Source of the DNA: JBALVT01 sp036960305
GTDB taxonomy: Bacteria; Pseudomonadota; Gammaproteobacteria; Pseudomonadales; Halieaceae
DNA: 64,000 nt
Assembly (NCBI GenBank): GCA_036960305.1
Contig: JBALWA010000019.1
Location: 1 to 64,000, forward strand
Reading direction: 5' to 3'
The notes under the pieces were generated by a model. That model had not been told where the DNA came from. It worked only from the letters and a program-made list of their open reading frames with translations, and made no database searches. Below are positions 1 to 8,282 of this stretch, piece after piece. Position numbers and translations under genes: made by a program. Positions within the stretch are counted from its first letter, which is position 1, and each line of letters opens with the position of its first letter.

Positions 1-152
1 ATGCGGTGTTCTTCAACGAAAATCGATGGTATGAAGTTGATCGCCTGGAAGACCTGAATGCGGCTGAATTGATGTTTCCCGCACCCGCTCAACGAAAACA
101 AGAAGAACATCAAGATAACTTGTTTGAGTTTGTGCCACTAGCGGCAAGTTAA
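1..152 (+). CDS. C-terminal end of a sugar/phospho-alcohol nucleotidyltransferase (partial)
   Basis: The open frame enters from outside the window (first full codon at base 3) and stops at TAA 150-152. The last 49 residues contain a W-Y-E-V-D-x-x-E-D-L-x-x-A-E segment, which matches the usual C-terminal W-x-E-I-D-T-x-E-D-L-x-x-A of NTP-transferase (LicC/GlmU-like) enzymes that transfer CMP or another NMP to a phosphorylated alcohol or sugar. It is followed by a charged tail. The catalytic G-x-G-x-R region is outside the window, so the substrate cannot be judged. Position directly upstream of a CobD-like enzyme and a CDP-alcohol phosphatidyltransferase suggests it makes the activated CDP-alcohol of that pathway; this is inference. 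Confidence 0.5.
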   Translation, partial: AVFFNENRWYEVDRLEDLNAAELMFPAPAQRKQEEHQDNLFEFVPLAAS

Positions 153-276
153 TTATCCACTCACGGATACAGAAGGACTTTATTAAGCAACACCTCGATA
201 CCGCAATATATCGTTACTAACCAAACTTTAACCACTCGTCGTTTTGAGAAAGGGCGCATAAGGCAATTACAAAAAT

Positions 277-1407
277 ATGACGAAGCAGATAGAACCTGAT
301 CAGGATCGCTCAGCGAGAGAGCAACAGTACCAAGAGTTAGCAACAGCACATGGCGGCTACTGGCGTTACGGTTTTGTGGATCACGCTTACCTGTACAACC
401 TTCACTTTCCACCTGAACGCTTCTATGAGCTACTTAAAAGTCAGGTCAAAGAGCTGGTTTTAAATTACCCAGTGGCGCAGGGCCAACTCGCTCGCTGGGT
501 CGGTGACCTGATTGAGCAACCCGCCGAGCGTATCGTCGTAGGTAATGGGGCGGCCGAGTTAATCAAAATTGTTTCGGGCCAAGTTGCGAAAAAGCTGATC
601 GTACCTGTGCCCTCTTTTAATGAATATGCGAATGCGGCGCCCGAGGGTCAAGTTGTTGAATTCGAGCTTGATACCCCTTCATTCCAGCTAGATGTGGACA
701 AATTCGCAGCGCAGGCATTGCAGTGCAAGGCTGATGTTGCAGTCGTGGTATCGCCTAATAACCCAACCTCGTTGCTGGTGCCGAAAACCGACCTCATTCG
801 TCTGGTGACCAAGCTGGCCGAGCACGACTGCATGCTTATTGTCGACGAGTCGTTTATTGATTTTGCCAACAACAGAGATCAAGAAACACTGGAGCGTGAC
901 ATTGCGCTCTATCCAAATTTGGCAATTTTTAAAAGTATGAGTAAGGCCTACGGTATCTGCGGTTTGCGAATTGGCTATATGCTCACGGCCAATATGGATT
1001 TTGCAGAACAAGTTCGTTCGGGGATTCACATCTGGAATTTGAATGGTTTCGCTGAAACTTTTTTGAAAATGGCACCAGAATACCGTCAAGAATTTGAAAA
1101 AAGCTGCGCTCTGGTTCGTCAAGAACGTGATGACTTTTATCAGGGGCTTTGTTCAATAGACGGGATGATTGTCTATAAACCTGAGGCAAACTATATTTTT
1201 TGCCGACTGCCAGATCACTCCCCTACAGGGCCTGATGTCGCAAAATCACTGTTCGTAGATTACAATATCTATATTAAACACTGTGAAGGTAAAAGCATGC
1301 CTGAATCCAATAGGTATGTACGCATTGCCAGCCGTACTCCAGCTGAAAATACCGCAATTATAGATGCTCTAAAAGAAATACTTCGTTCAAAACCTGCTAA
1401 TAGTTAA
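277..1407 (+). CDS. PLP-dependent aminotransferase/decarboxylase, HisC/CobD-like fold type I
   Basis: A 376-residue soluble protein of class I/II aminotransferase type. Visible signatures are the S-P-N-N-P-T motif (N161-N162), V-D-E-S with D190 contacting the PLP ring nitrogen, the PLP lysine K223 in S-M-S-K-A-Y-G-I-C-G-L-R, and R231. HisC makes histidinol phosphate; CobD decarboxylates threonine phosphate. The gene lies 124 bp after a nucleotidyltransferase end and 17 bp before a CDP-alcohol phosphatidyltransferase, so a role in making a phosphorylated amino-alcohol (for example from phosphoserine) or in phosphonate metabolism is more likely than histidine synthesis. That assignment is inference from context; ordinary amine transamination is not excluded. 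Confidence 0.75.
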   Translation: MTKQIEPDQDRSAREQQYQELATAHGGYWRYGFVDHAYLYNLHFPPERFYELLKSQVKELVLNYPVAQGQLARWVGDLIEQPAERIVVGNGAAELIKIVSGQVAKKLIVPVPSFNEYANAAPEGQVVEFELDTPSFQLDVDKFAAQALQCKADVAVVVSPNNPTSLLVPKTDLIRLVTKLAEHDCMLIVDESFIDFANNRDQETLERDIALYPNLAIFKSMSKAYGICGLRIGYMLTANMDFAEQVRSGIHIWNLNGFAETFLKMAPEYRQEFEKSCALVRQERDDFYQGLCSIDGMIVYKPEANYIFCRLPDHSPTGPDVAKSLFVDYNIYIKHCEGKSMPESNRYVRIASRTPAENTAIIDALKEILRSKPANS

Positions 1408-1424
1408 GGATTCCTGTACCAGTC

Positions 1425-2072
1425 ATGACCACCCTGGAAAATACTCGAGAAAAGCGACCATCCATACTGTCTTTCGCAACAGATCTACCCAACATATGCT
1501 CATTGTCAGGGTTGTTTTCTGCACTAATGGCAATCTATTTTGCTTTTCTAGGAAACTTCCCCGCAGCGATGATTGGCTTGTTGTGGGCGATATTGTTTGA
1601 TTGGGGCGATGGCATTATTGCCCGAAAAATGCAGGGGCGAACAACTGAACAAGGTGAATTTGGCGGTCAACTTGATTCGCTAATTGACATTATAAGTTTC
1701 GGTATTTGTCCTGCTGTGCTTTTATTGAGTTATGGCAATTTTAGCCCCTGGTTTCTTCCCGGTGCGTTCATAATATTGGCAGCCGGTGTGTTGCGCCTGA
1801 GTTATTTTAATGTTTTTGGTTTGGTTGAAGAATCAACCTATCGTGGAATGGCCATTGATAACAATGGCATAATACTGACACTGTTCTTTCTACTTGAAGG
1901 GTTAGTCAGCACTTCAATATTTGGCACCGCTCTATATGTTCTAGTGATAGTCATAGCGATCTTGAATGTTGCCCCCATTAATACACCCAAACTCACCGGG
2001 CGCTGGTTTACTGTGATTACAATTTACACCCTCCTGTTAACCATGTTCTATGGCTGGAAGATATTTACGTGA
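1425..2072 (+). CDS. CDP-alcohol phosphatidyltransferase, PssA-like membrane enzyme
   Basis: A 215-residue polytopic protein that joins a CDP-activated molecule to an alcohol with loss of CMP. The family motif is present: D59-x2-D62-G63-x2-A66-R67, then G80-x3-D84-x3-D88, and the following segment resembles type II phosphatidylserine synthases (F-G-G-Q-L-D-S-L-I-D). The spacer between A-R and the glycine is 12 residues instead of the usual 8, so it may belong to a side branch. About five hydrophobic segments follow. It starts 17 bp after the PLP enzyme and probably shares its transcript. It could be a serine, inositol or ethanolamine-type transferase; the acceptor cannot be read from the sequence. 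Confidence 0.8.
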   Translation: MTTLENTREKRPSILSFATDLPNICSLSGLFSALMAIYFAFLGNFPAAMIGLLWAILFDWGDGIIARKMQGRTTEQGEFGGQLDSLIDIISFGICPAVLLLSYGNFSPWFLPGAFIILAAGVLRLSYFNVFGLVEESTYRGMAIDNNGIILTLFFLLEGLVSTSIFGTALYVLVIVIAILNVAPINTPKLTGRWFTVITIYTLLLTMFYGWKIFT

Positions 2073-2112
2073 CAGTAACAGCGCGCGTCTGCTAAGCGCG
2101 TTAGAGGCACTT

Positions 2113-2535
2113 ATGAATAAGTTGTTCATATTCGGCACATTGAAGGAGGGGTTCCCGAATTTCGAGAAAAATGGCGGCACCAGGATCCGCGGTGAATTCC
2201 GTACCGCAGAAATGTACCCTCTCTACCTAGTAGGTGAGCGCTATTCACCTTGGTTAATCGATACCCCAGGTAAAGGTAACTACATTCGTGGACAACTATT
2301 TGAGGCCTCAGCAGAAACACTAAAAAAAATGGACAGATTGGAAAGAATTGAAGCGATTGATGGTTATCGCCGAAAGACAATCCAAATCCAAAAGATTGGC
2401 AGCGACACTAGATTAATCACAGCGTTCGCTTATCTTAAGCCGGAAAGTCAGTTAACAAATGCAGAGACTAAACTCGGCCCTATCGTTAGCTATGAGAAAC
2501 ACCACGCAGAATTGTATCAAGCTCGATCGTTGTAA
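2113..2535 (+). CDS. Gamma-glutamylcyclotransferase-like (GGACT/AIG2 fold) protein
   Basis: A 140-residue protein opening with F-I-F-G-T-L-K-E-G-F-P-N, the substrate-binding loop typical of gamma-glutamylamine cyclotransferases and AIG2-like proteins; the Asp-Arg-Leu-Glu segment near residue 77 supplies the candidate catalytic glutamate. Such enzymes release 5-oxoproline from gamma-glutamyl amines or peptides. The ATG at 2113 is chosen because the fold begins immediately after it and an AGAGG lies just upstream; the open frame extends further up to 2050 but there it overlaps the preceding gene. Cytosolic, no signal peptide. The true substrate is unknown. Confidence 0.75.
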   Translation: MNKLFIFGTLKEGFPNFEKNGGTRIRGEFRTAEMYPLYLVGERYSPWLIDTPGKGNYIRGQLFEASAETLKKMDRLERIEAIDGYRRKTIQIQKIGSDTRLITAFAYLKPESQLTNAETKLGPIVSYEKHHAELYQARSL

Positions 2536-2632
2536 TGTAATGAACCACCCTTGGTTGGGCGACAAGTAAATGCCCTGCCATGGCCCCACCTGACCGGATC
2601 AAGTACAATTCGAGGATGGGAGCTAAAACGTC

Positions 2633-3004
2633 ATGAGTATTGGAAAGCCGCCAGCGAGTAATTTTGAAAAAGTTCGTGCCGAGCAACTCAAATACAACGC
2701 TGAGCGAGAATCGGGTTATCGCGAACGAGCACTAAAGCTATATCCCTGGATCTGTGGTCGGTGCGCCAGGGAATTCGAGCGCAAAGGCCTGTCAGAGCTA
2801 ACCGTGCACCATGTTGATCATAATCACGACAACAACCCCAATGACGGTAGCAACTGGGAGCTACTCTGTATTTACTGCCACGATGAAGAACACACCAAGT
2901 TCACGAACCTTGTACGCTATGGCAGTTCTACAAAGACCGAAGTAAAGGCTGCAACCTATAACCCTTTCGCTGACTTGAAGGCGAAAATGGAACAGAAGGA
3001 CTAG
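2633..3004 (+). CDS. yajD: YajD-family HNH nuclease
   Basis: A 123-residue protein that closely follows the YajD family pattern. It has C-G-R-C followed by a second pair in C-I-Y-C-H, which would hold a structural zinc, and the HNH core V-H-H-V-D-H-N-H-D-N-N-P with the terminal H-D-x-x-H. The family is conserved in gammaproteobacteria and is predicted to cut or nick DNA; its biological role has not been settled as far as I know. There is no sign of a restriction or toxin partner next to it. It precedes an SDR gene by 26 bp and may be co-transcribed. Confidence 0.85.
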   Translation: MSIGKPPASNFEKVRAEQLKYNAERESGYRERALKLYPWICGRCAREFERKGLSELTVHHVDHNHDNNPNDGSNWELLCIYCHDEEHTKFTNLVRYGSSTKTEVKAATYNPFADLKAKMEQKD

Positions 3005-3030
3005 CGAGCAGGACGGAAGAAGGAGTACTG

Positions 3031-3696
3031 ATGAATATTACGATATTTGGTTCGACCGGCGCAGTAGGGCGTGAGTGCTTAACACAAAGCTTGGCAGCAG
3101 GTCATAGCGTTAAAGTGTTGGTTAGAAACGCAGACAAGTTGCCCTCAGCCTTGCGAGCAGACATCGTAGTTTTGGAAGGTGATGCACTTAACGCAAGTGA
3201 TGTTGCCAGCGCGGTAGAGGGGGCGGATGCTGTTTTATTTGCTATCGGCGTCGATAAGCATTCACCTGAAAATTTATGCACTGACGTCACGCGGCTTATT
3301 CTTGAAAGATTGCGAGAAACAGGCCGAGATAAACCGCAAGGTTCATCTTGTGATGCTTGCCGTTTTATTTGGTGTGGCGGCGGCAGTACCTTTGTCGAAG
3401 AAGACAAAATCACTTTTGGTGCCAAATTTGTACGATTTTTTGCATCGACATTTATGGGCTTAAGGCATCGTGACAAAGAAATGCAATGGCAATTGCTCAA
3501 GCAGTACCAGGATATTCCCTGTATCGGCGTGAGGCCATTGCAGATAAAAACTGGCGAAAAAACAGGAAAGTATCAAGTGGGGTTTATTCCTTTTAGTGGT
3601 ACTTCATCGATCAGTTTTGCCGATGTTGCGCATGCCATGCTAGGCATGTTGAATAATGACCAGTGGTTGCACAAGGCACCTATCGTTCGATACTAG
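3031..3696 (+). CDS. NAD(P)-binding SDR/NmrA-like protein
   Basis: A 221-residue atypical short-chain dehydrogenase-like protein. The N-terminus has G-S-T-G-A-V-G, the dinucleotide-binding loop, then A-D-A-V-L-F-A-I-G and later C-G-G-G-S-T, F-G-A-K-F-V-R-F-F and L-R-H-R-D-K-E. There is no clear Y-x3-K, as in NmrA/flavin-reductase-like relatives. An AAGGAG lies five bases before the ATG. Residues 99-109 are polar and cysteine-containing and look like an insertion between the helix and the strand that normally follow directly; the +2 frame stays open across this stretch, so two compensating indels are possible. The substrate is unknown. Confidence 0.75.
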   Translation: MNITIFGSTGAVGRECLTQSLAAGHSVKVLVRNADKLPSALRADIVVLEGDALNASDVASAVEGADAVLFAIGVDKHSPENLCTDVTRLILERLRETGRDKPQGSSCDACRFIWCGGGSTFVEEDKITFGAKFVRFFASTFMGLRHRDKEMQWQLLKQYQDIPCIGVRPLQIKTGEKTGKYQVGFIPFSGTSSISFADVAHAMLGMLNNDQWLHKAPIVRY

Positions 3697-3742
3697 TTTT
3701 GAGGGTACGCCAAGGTAAAGATTGTCATTAAATTCGATCCCA

Positions 3743-3758
3743 CTGAGGCTTTCCTCAG
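3743..3758. terminator. Hairpin between convergent genes
   Basis: A perfect 6-bp inverted repeat, CTGAGG and CCTCAG, with a CTTT loop lies between the converging ends of the SDR gene and the epoxide-hydrolase-like gene. There is no long T run on either side, so a terminator role is only a guess from position. Confidence 0.3.
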
Positions 3759-3771
3759 ACGGCGAAAGCCA

Positions 3772-4140
3772 TCAAGACAATGCGTTGATATAGGTCGTCA
3801 TGTCAAAATAGTCGCGCCAAACAGCAATCTTGCCGTTCCTCATTTTAAACACACCGCAACAGGGCAAATCGACTGGCTTTCCCCCCGCAATCGTTCTATC
3901 CATACGCTCAGCAATAACGGTATCGCCGTCGGCCAGCAGGTTGAGAATTTCCCAATCTGTCTTATCCCAACCGGAGATGAAAGCACCAATAAACCCCCGC
4001 AGCGCCTCATGTCCGGTGACCGGGTCCGCTGGCATATTGTGGTAGACGCCGTCTTCACAAAAATAGGCCACCAACTCTTCTGTGTTCAGCCTGGACCAGG
4101 CAGCAATAAAGTCCCTGATTATTTCTTCATTAGTGGTCAT
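3772..4140 (-). CDS. Limonene-1,2-epoxide hydrolase-like / SnoaL-like protein
   Basis: A 122-residue single-domain protein of the NTF2/SnoaL fold. It keeps the residues used by limonene-1,2-epoxide hydrolase to position water on an epoxide: Y33-x-N35, R79-x-D81 in A-E-R-M-D-R, and a late aspartate in W-R-D-Y-F-D (D110 or D113). Many SnoaL-like relatives lack this set, so epoxide hydrolysis is plausible. The protein is cytosolic. It runs opposite to the neighbouring HSL-type esterase, with about 100 bp between their starts. The natural epoxide is unknown; terpenoid or steroid-like compounds would fit the other genes in the window. Confidence 0.7.
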   Translation of the reverse strand: MTTNEEIIRDFIAAWSRLNTEELVAYFCEDGVYHNMPADPVTGHEALRGFIGAFISGWDKTDWEILNLLADGDTVIAERMDRTIAGGKPVDLPCCGVFKMRNGKIAVWRDYFDMTTYINALS

Positions 4141-4201
4141 GGCTCATCCTCATTGATATCAAGTCAAGAATAGCACTTGAGAGAAATTCTGCTGACAGTG
4201 C

Positions 4202-4210
4202 TGCTATAAT
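4202..4210 (+). promoter_or_regulatory. Extended -10 promoter for the HSL-type esterase
   Basis: TGC followed by a perfect TATAAT (4205-4210) forms an extended -10 element 27 bp before the ATG at 4238. No good -35 lies at 17 bp, which is normal for extended -10 promoters. Confidence 0.45.
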
Positions 4211-4237
4211 ACCCACCTAAACCTCCGCGGGACAACC

Positions 4238-5131
4238 ATGCCAATCAGCAAAGAACTACAAGCGATCATCGATGTCGTACCGGCAGACTTCGCCGATCCC
4301 GCGGCTGACTACAATGCCGTACGTGAAATGTTTGCCCCATTCCATGGCCATCCTGTCAGCGACGAATTGTGTATTACGATAACAGAGTATGGTCGCGTTC
4401 GCTGTGGCGAATATAAACTGAAGAATAACGCAAATAGCCGGACGATATTCCATTGTCATGGTGGCGCCTTCGTCTCAACCCCGCTTGATGAATACCATTT
4501 CTACGCCGAAATTATTGCTCGCCAAACTGATTGCAGCGTACTGATGCCCGACTATCGACTCGCACCAGAGCATCCATACCCGGCCGCCCATGATGACTGC
4601 TTCAATGCCTATCGTGGCCTTCTGGACAGTGGCGTAAACCCCAAGGATATCGTACTGGCGGGGGAATCCTGCGGTGGTAGTCTGGCTGTAGGGTTAATGC
4701 TGCGCCTGCGAGACATGAACTTACCCCTGCCCGCTTGCTTTGTATCATTGACGGGGTGGTTTGACCTCTCTGTATCTGGAGAACCAGTGCTCGGCCGAGA
4801 CCCGTTTCTGACGCCAGAGTGGGTTCGCAATCGAGGCAGGGATTACCTGGCAGGGCAAATGAGCCTTGATGACCCGCGTGTGTCGCCAGCCTTTGCGGAT
4901 TTGATCGGCCTACCGCCTATGTACCTCCAAGTAGGCCAGTACGATACCGTCCGTGAAGGCGCAGTTTTACTTGCCAACAACGCGTTGCGTTCGGGCGTGC
5001 AAGTGACCATGGAGAGTTGGCCCGGAATGATCCAGGGTTGGCATGGCCTGGTGAATGCGGGAGTGCCGGAGGCTACTGCTGCATGGGTAAAAATTCGTGC
5101 CTACATAACCGAGCAGACCGATAATTATTAG
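4238..5131 (+). CDS. Alpha/beta hydrolase, hormone-sensitive-lipase (family IV) type esterase
   Basis: A 297-residue cytosolic esterase. The family IV oxyanion loop H74-G75-G76 is present, the nucleophile is S144 in G-E-S-C-G-G, and the charge relay is completed by D236 (G-Q-Y-D-T) and H269 (Q-G-W-H-G-L). The family normally has G-D-S-A-G-G around the serine; here Asp becomes Glu and Ala becomes Cys. The segment M-P-D-Y-R-L-A-P-E-H-P-Y-P-A-A is standard. Such enzymes hydrolyse short acyl esters. It is followed 21 bp later by a DUF6164 gene. The substrate cannot be predicted. Confidence 0.85.
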   Translation: MPISKELQAIIDVVPADFADPAADYNAVREMFAPFHGHPVSDELCITITEYGRVRCGEYKLKNNANSRTIFHCHGGAFVSTPLDEYHFYAEIIARQTDCSVLMPDYRLAPEHPYPAAHDDCFNAYRGLLDSGVNPKDIVLAGESCGGSLAVGLMLRLRDMNLPLPACFVSLTGWFDLSVSGEPVLGRDPFLTPEWVRNRGRDYLAGQMSLDDPRVSPAFADLIGLPPMYLQVGQYDTVREGAVLLANNALRSGVQVTMESWPGMIQGWHGLVNAGVPEATAAWVKIRAYITEQTDNY

Positions 5132-5152
5132 CGGACACCAAGGAGCGACATA

Positions 5153-5509
5153 ATGGCGGTACTGATCTTTCGTTTAAATGGCGTGTCTGACGAGGAGGCG
5201 CAGGATGTCCGCGATTTATTGTCGGACAATACACTGGACAGCTATGAGACCTCTGCGGGACGGTGGGGTTTGTCGGTCGCAGGCCTGTGGTTAGTCAACG
5301 AGAACGACAGGGTCAGGGCCCGTAAGCTTATCGATGCTTACCAACTTGAGCGTCAGCGCTATTTTGAAGAACTGAAGATCGAAGCTCCACCTGAGACGTT
5401 TAGTAACCATTTCAAGCAGTCACCACTGAATGTAATCTTTTACAGTCTGCTGGCTGCAACAATCCTGTTTCTTTCCCTCTCACCGTTTATCCAGTTTTTA
5501 TCGGAGTAG
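5153..5509 (+). CDS. DUF6164 family protein
   Basis: A 118-residue protein with the DUF6164 pattern: an opening F-R-L-N-G-V, E-E-A-x-D-V-R-D-L-L, then Y-E-T-S-A-G-R-W-G-L-S-V and a helix with R-A-R-K-L-I-D-A-Y-Q. One membrane segment at about residues 92-113 ends the protein, so the globular part should face the cytoplasm. The family is frequent in gammaproteobacteria and has no assigned function. It follows the esterase by 21 bp with an AAGGAG-like site before its start. Confidence 0.8.
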   Translation: MAVLIFRLNGVSDEEAQDVRDLLSDNTLDSYETSAGRWGLSVAGLWLVNENDRVRARKLIDAYQLERQRYFEELKIEAPPETFSNHFKQSPLNVIFYSLLAATILFLSLSPFIQFLSE

Positions 5510-5597
5510 TTAATATCAAGCGTGAACCGCCCTACCCCATTCATTAGCAACTACCTGCCAGCTATGCCCAGTATCACAGAAAGCTAGACGGATAGAC

Positions 5598-5621
5598 TAT
5601 GTCGAATAGTATGTCGAATAG
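5598..5621. repeat. Two tandem 12-bp copies
   Basis: TATGTCGAATAG is repeated exactly, head to tail, in the short gap between the DUF6164 gene and the convergent sulfatase gene. No function is apparent; replication slippage is the simplest origin. Confidence 0.7.
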
Positions 5622-5631
5622 ATTGTAGGCA

Positions 5632-7335
5632 TTAGTATTTTCCAGGTTTCACAGGCTTCGCGTATGCAACAGGCTGGTCCGGGTGCACGACTTCATTGGC
5701 ACGTGCGTAATCGAGCCATTTCGTCTCGAAATTGGCCACCACTTTGGGCATCTTTTCGGCCAGGTCATTCCTTTCCCCGGGATCGCTTCGAAGGTCGTAA
5801 AGCTGCCATTTACCGCTGCCAAAGGGTGCGGGAAGTCGAACGAGTTTCAAATCTCCCTCCAGCCAGGCATCCATACCGTAGGCTTCCCAGCCCAGGCCAC
5901 GGCGTGTGAATTTTTCGGCGCCATGGGCAGACATCAGTGGGAGCAGCGATTGGCCAACCGGCTCGGGAGTTACCGCGCCGTTATATTTGGTGGGATAAGT
6001 GACCTCGGCCAGATCGAGAAAGGTCGGCATCAGATCGGTGACATGCAGCGGGGTGTTAATGAGGCTTCCGCCGCTTATCGGTTTCCCGGCAGGTTTTATG
6101 ATAGCAGGGACCTGAATGCCTCCCTGAGTAACATATCCCTTGAACAGGCGCAGTGGCGTCGCGCTAGCAAAGGCCCACCCGGGCCCGATGTCGGTAGATG
6201 ATCCGGGACGCCCTTTATTTTCGAGGCTGTTGTCGAACGTCTTCACAAAATCCTCTGCAGCACCACCCAGCGCCAGGTAGTCAGCGATGGACGTCTTGCT
6301 GGGACCATTGTCCGACATGAACACGATCATTGTGTTGTCGTATTTTCCCTGACTGCGAAGGAAGGAAAGCAAACGACCGATGGACTCGTCCATGTAATCG
6401 ATCATAGCGGCATAGACTTCCATATCCCGTGCCCGCTGTGCTCTTTGTTCACTGCTCAGTTTGTCCCAGGCTAATACCCAGTCAGGACGATCAGCAGGTT
6501 CAATCCGTTTATCCAATAGCCCGAGTTCAAATTGTCGAGCGAGCCTGTTCCTGGCTAACTGGTCCCACCCTTCAGCATAGGCCCCTTTGTACTTGGCGAT
6601 GCTTGCGTCGGGAGCGTGTAGTGGATTGTGCGGAGCAGTAAACGCCAGGTATGCGAAAAATGGCGCATCATCATCCAGATCAGATTCTATGAATTTTATA
6701 ACCTGGTCGGTGTAATAAGTCGTGGAATAAAAGTCGGCTGGCAGTTTCTCTACGACCACATCATTCTCTGTATAGGTGGTCTTACTATTGGGCACCAGGG
6801 CCAATTGATCTGCCCAGTGACTGGCGCCGCCGTTGAGTAAAGCAAACGAGCGCTCAAACCCCCGCCCGCCGGGCAGATTCCGAGGGCTCTTTCCCATATG
6901 CCATTTCCCCGCCATATAGGTGTGGTATCCGGCGTCACGCAACAACTCAGGGATTGTAACGACATCATCGCGCAAGACGCCCTGATAGGCAGGCAGGCCT
7001 TTCTGGTTGGAAGCTGCTATTTCAACATTGCCTCCTATGCCTGCGCGGTGAAAGTCGACGCCCGTCAAGGTCGAAGCGCGACTGGGCCCACAATTGGGTG
7101 CCGCATGAAAGCGGCGAAGTGCGACACCTTCACCCGCCAGGGCGTCCAGGTTGGGGGTATTTATCTCACCGCCAAAAACTCCAATATCTGAGTAACCCAG
7201 ATCGTCCGCAACAATGAGAAGGATATTGGGTCGTTCGGAAAGTGGAGCGGCGATTGAGTGGGTACCAGTAAATAGTACAAGCAGTGCAAGGCCAAATATT
7301 TGACACCTGGTTGGTGATCGCTTCGTGGATGACAT
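5632..7335 (-). CDS. Exported type I sulfatase (arylsulfatase)
   Basis: A 567-residue periplasmic enzyme with a Sec signal peptide ending near residue 30. The sulfatase core begins at N-I-L-L-I-V-A-D-D-L-G-Y with metal ligands D44 and D45. The formylglycine site is C82-G-P-S-R, the cysteine form of C-x-P-S-R, followed by the second signature A-G-Y-H-T-Y-M-A-G-K-W-H. Activity requires conversion of C82 by a formylglycine-generating enzyme, which is not in this window. It cleaves organic sulfate esters. Downstream genes on the same strand are absent; upstream lie a membrane lipoprotein and an MDR dehydrogenase on the same strand, which may share transcription. The substrate is unknown. Confidence 0.9.
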   Translation of the reverse strand: MSSTKRSPTRCQIFGLALLVLFTGTHSIAAPLSERPNILLIVADDLGYSDIGVFGGEINTPNLDALAGEGVALRRFHAAPNCGPSRASTLTGVDFHRAGIGGNVEIAASNQKGLPAYQGVLRDDVVTIPELLRDAGYHTYMAGKWHMGKSPRNLPGGRGFERSFALLNGGASHWADQLALVPNSKTTYTENDVVVEKLPADFYSTTYYTDQVIKFIESDLDDDAPFFAYLAFTAPHNPLHAPDASIAKYKGAYAEGWDQLARNRLARQFELGLLDKRIEPADRPDWVLAWDKLSSEQRAQRARDMEVYAAMIDYMDESIGRLLSFLRSQGKYDNTMIVFMSDNGPSKTSIADYLALGGAAEDFVKTFDNSLENKGRPGSSTDIGPGWAFASATPLRLFKGYVTQGGIQVPAIIKPAGKPISGGSLINTPLHVTDLMPTFLDLAEVTYPTKYNGAVTPEPVGQSLLPLMSAHGAEKFTRRGLGWEAYGMDAWLEGDLKLVRLPAPFGSGKWQLYDLRSDPGERNDLAEKMPKVVANFETKWLDYARANEVVHPDQPVAYAKPVKPGKY

Positions 7336-7376
7336 GTCTTTTTACCTTGGTTTCGGTCAGCTTATCCTTCCATAGG

Positions 7377-8267
7377 CTACTCTAGCGAACTGGCCACTGG
7401 CAATAGCAGATCGCGGTAATCATGTAGCTCGCTACTCACTAGCAAACCCACGTAAACCACCCATATCATCATCGAAACGTGGAGAACGTCGTTTTCACTA
7501 AACCAGATACCCCGCTCCCATAGAAACTGGGTGTACCCCAGGGAGAGATACGCAAAGTAGAATACGTTGCTCATCAGCAATATCGCCCAGGAGCCCAGCA
7601 AAACCAAATCTATCGTTTGTTTGTATTTGAAGTAGCGCCAACCATTAATAGTACAGACTGCGAAAAGGGTCGGGCCGGTGAATAGCACCAATAACTCAAA
7701 CGATAGCATAAATTTATTCAGTGTAATCACACCAGCCGTCGTAATCATAAAATGGGAAGTAAGGTTTATCCAGGCGTAGGCAATAAGTGCTCGCCGGGTA
7801 GACATCGAGGTGCAGGAGTACGCAACGGCTATAAGCATGGCATTTAAGCTGGCCACCTGGATGACCAGGTAGGCAATTTCCCACCAGCTGGTCCACGAGC
7901 AAAATTCCCTGCCGGCGCATTTAAGTTCGTAGCCAAATGCCTGGTAGCTGGTACCAGCGGACAAGGCCGCAATTCCGCCCAATACCAGGGATATACACCA
8001 CCAGGTTTTGCTGACCTGCCCATCCCGGGCTCTCCAGAATCGAAGGCCCGCCCAGATCCACAGAATACCCAACAGATAAACCAGCAGAGTTGAATAGGGT
8101 TGATTGAGCACCACGCCACTGGATAACAATTCAACACATGGCATGCCCTGGCACCATTCTGCAGCGGTCATCTTTGGTTCCATCATCAGGGAATCAATGC
8201 GGCTGCAGCCGGAAATCAGGAACAAAAAAACACAGGAAAAAACTCGTTTCATAAGAACATAATTCAC
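7377..8267 (-). CDS. Polytopic membrane protein with a lipobox-like N-terminus, unknown function
   Basis: A 296-residue protein with about seven to eight hydrophobic segments after an N-terminal export signal ending L-I-S-G-C, which looks like a lipobox (cysteine near residue 21). A second ATG at codon 6 would give a shorter, more usual lipoprotein signal. Conserved-looking points are G-T-S-Y-Q-A-F-G-Y-E and E-N-D-V-L-H-V-S-M-M near the C-terminus, a polar/His pattern inside the membrane that could bind metal, as in ceramidase-like membrane hydrolases; this comparison is weak. It lies 41 bp upstream of the sulfatase on the same strand. I do not recognise the family. Confidence 0.65.
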   Translation of the reverse strand: MNYVLMKRVFSCVFLFLISGCSRIDSLMMEPKMTAAEWCQGMPCVELLSSGVVLNQPYSTLLVYLLGILWIWAGLRFWRARDGQVSKTWWCISLVLGGIAALSAGTSYQAFGYELKCAGREFCSWTSWWEIAYLVIQVASLNAMLIAVAYSCTSMSTRRALIAYAWINLTSHFMITTAGVITLNKFMLSFELLVLFTGPTLFAVCTINGWRYFKYKQTIDLVLLGSWAILLMSNVFYFAYLSLGYTQFLWERGIWFSENDVLHVSMMIWVVYVGLLVSSELHDYRDLLLPVASSLE

Positions 8268-8282
8268 AGTGAAAATTGCGAA

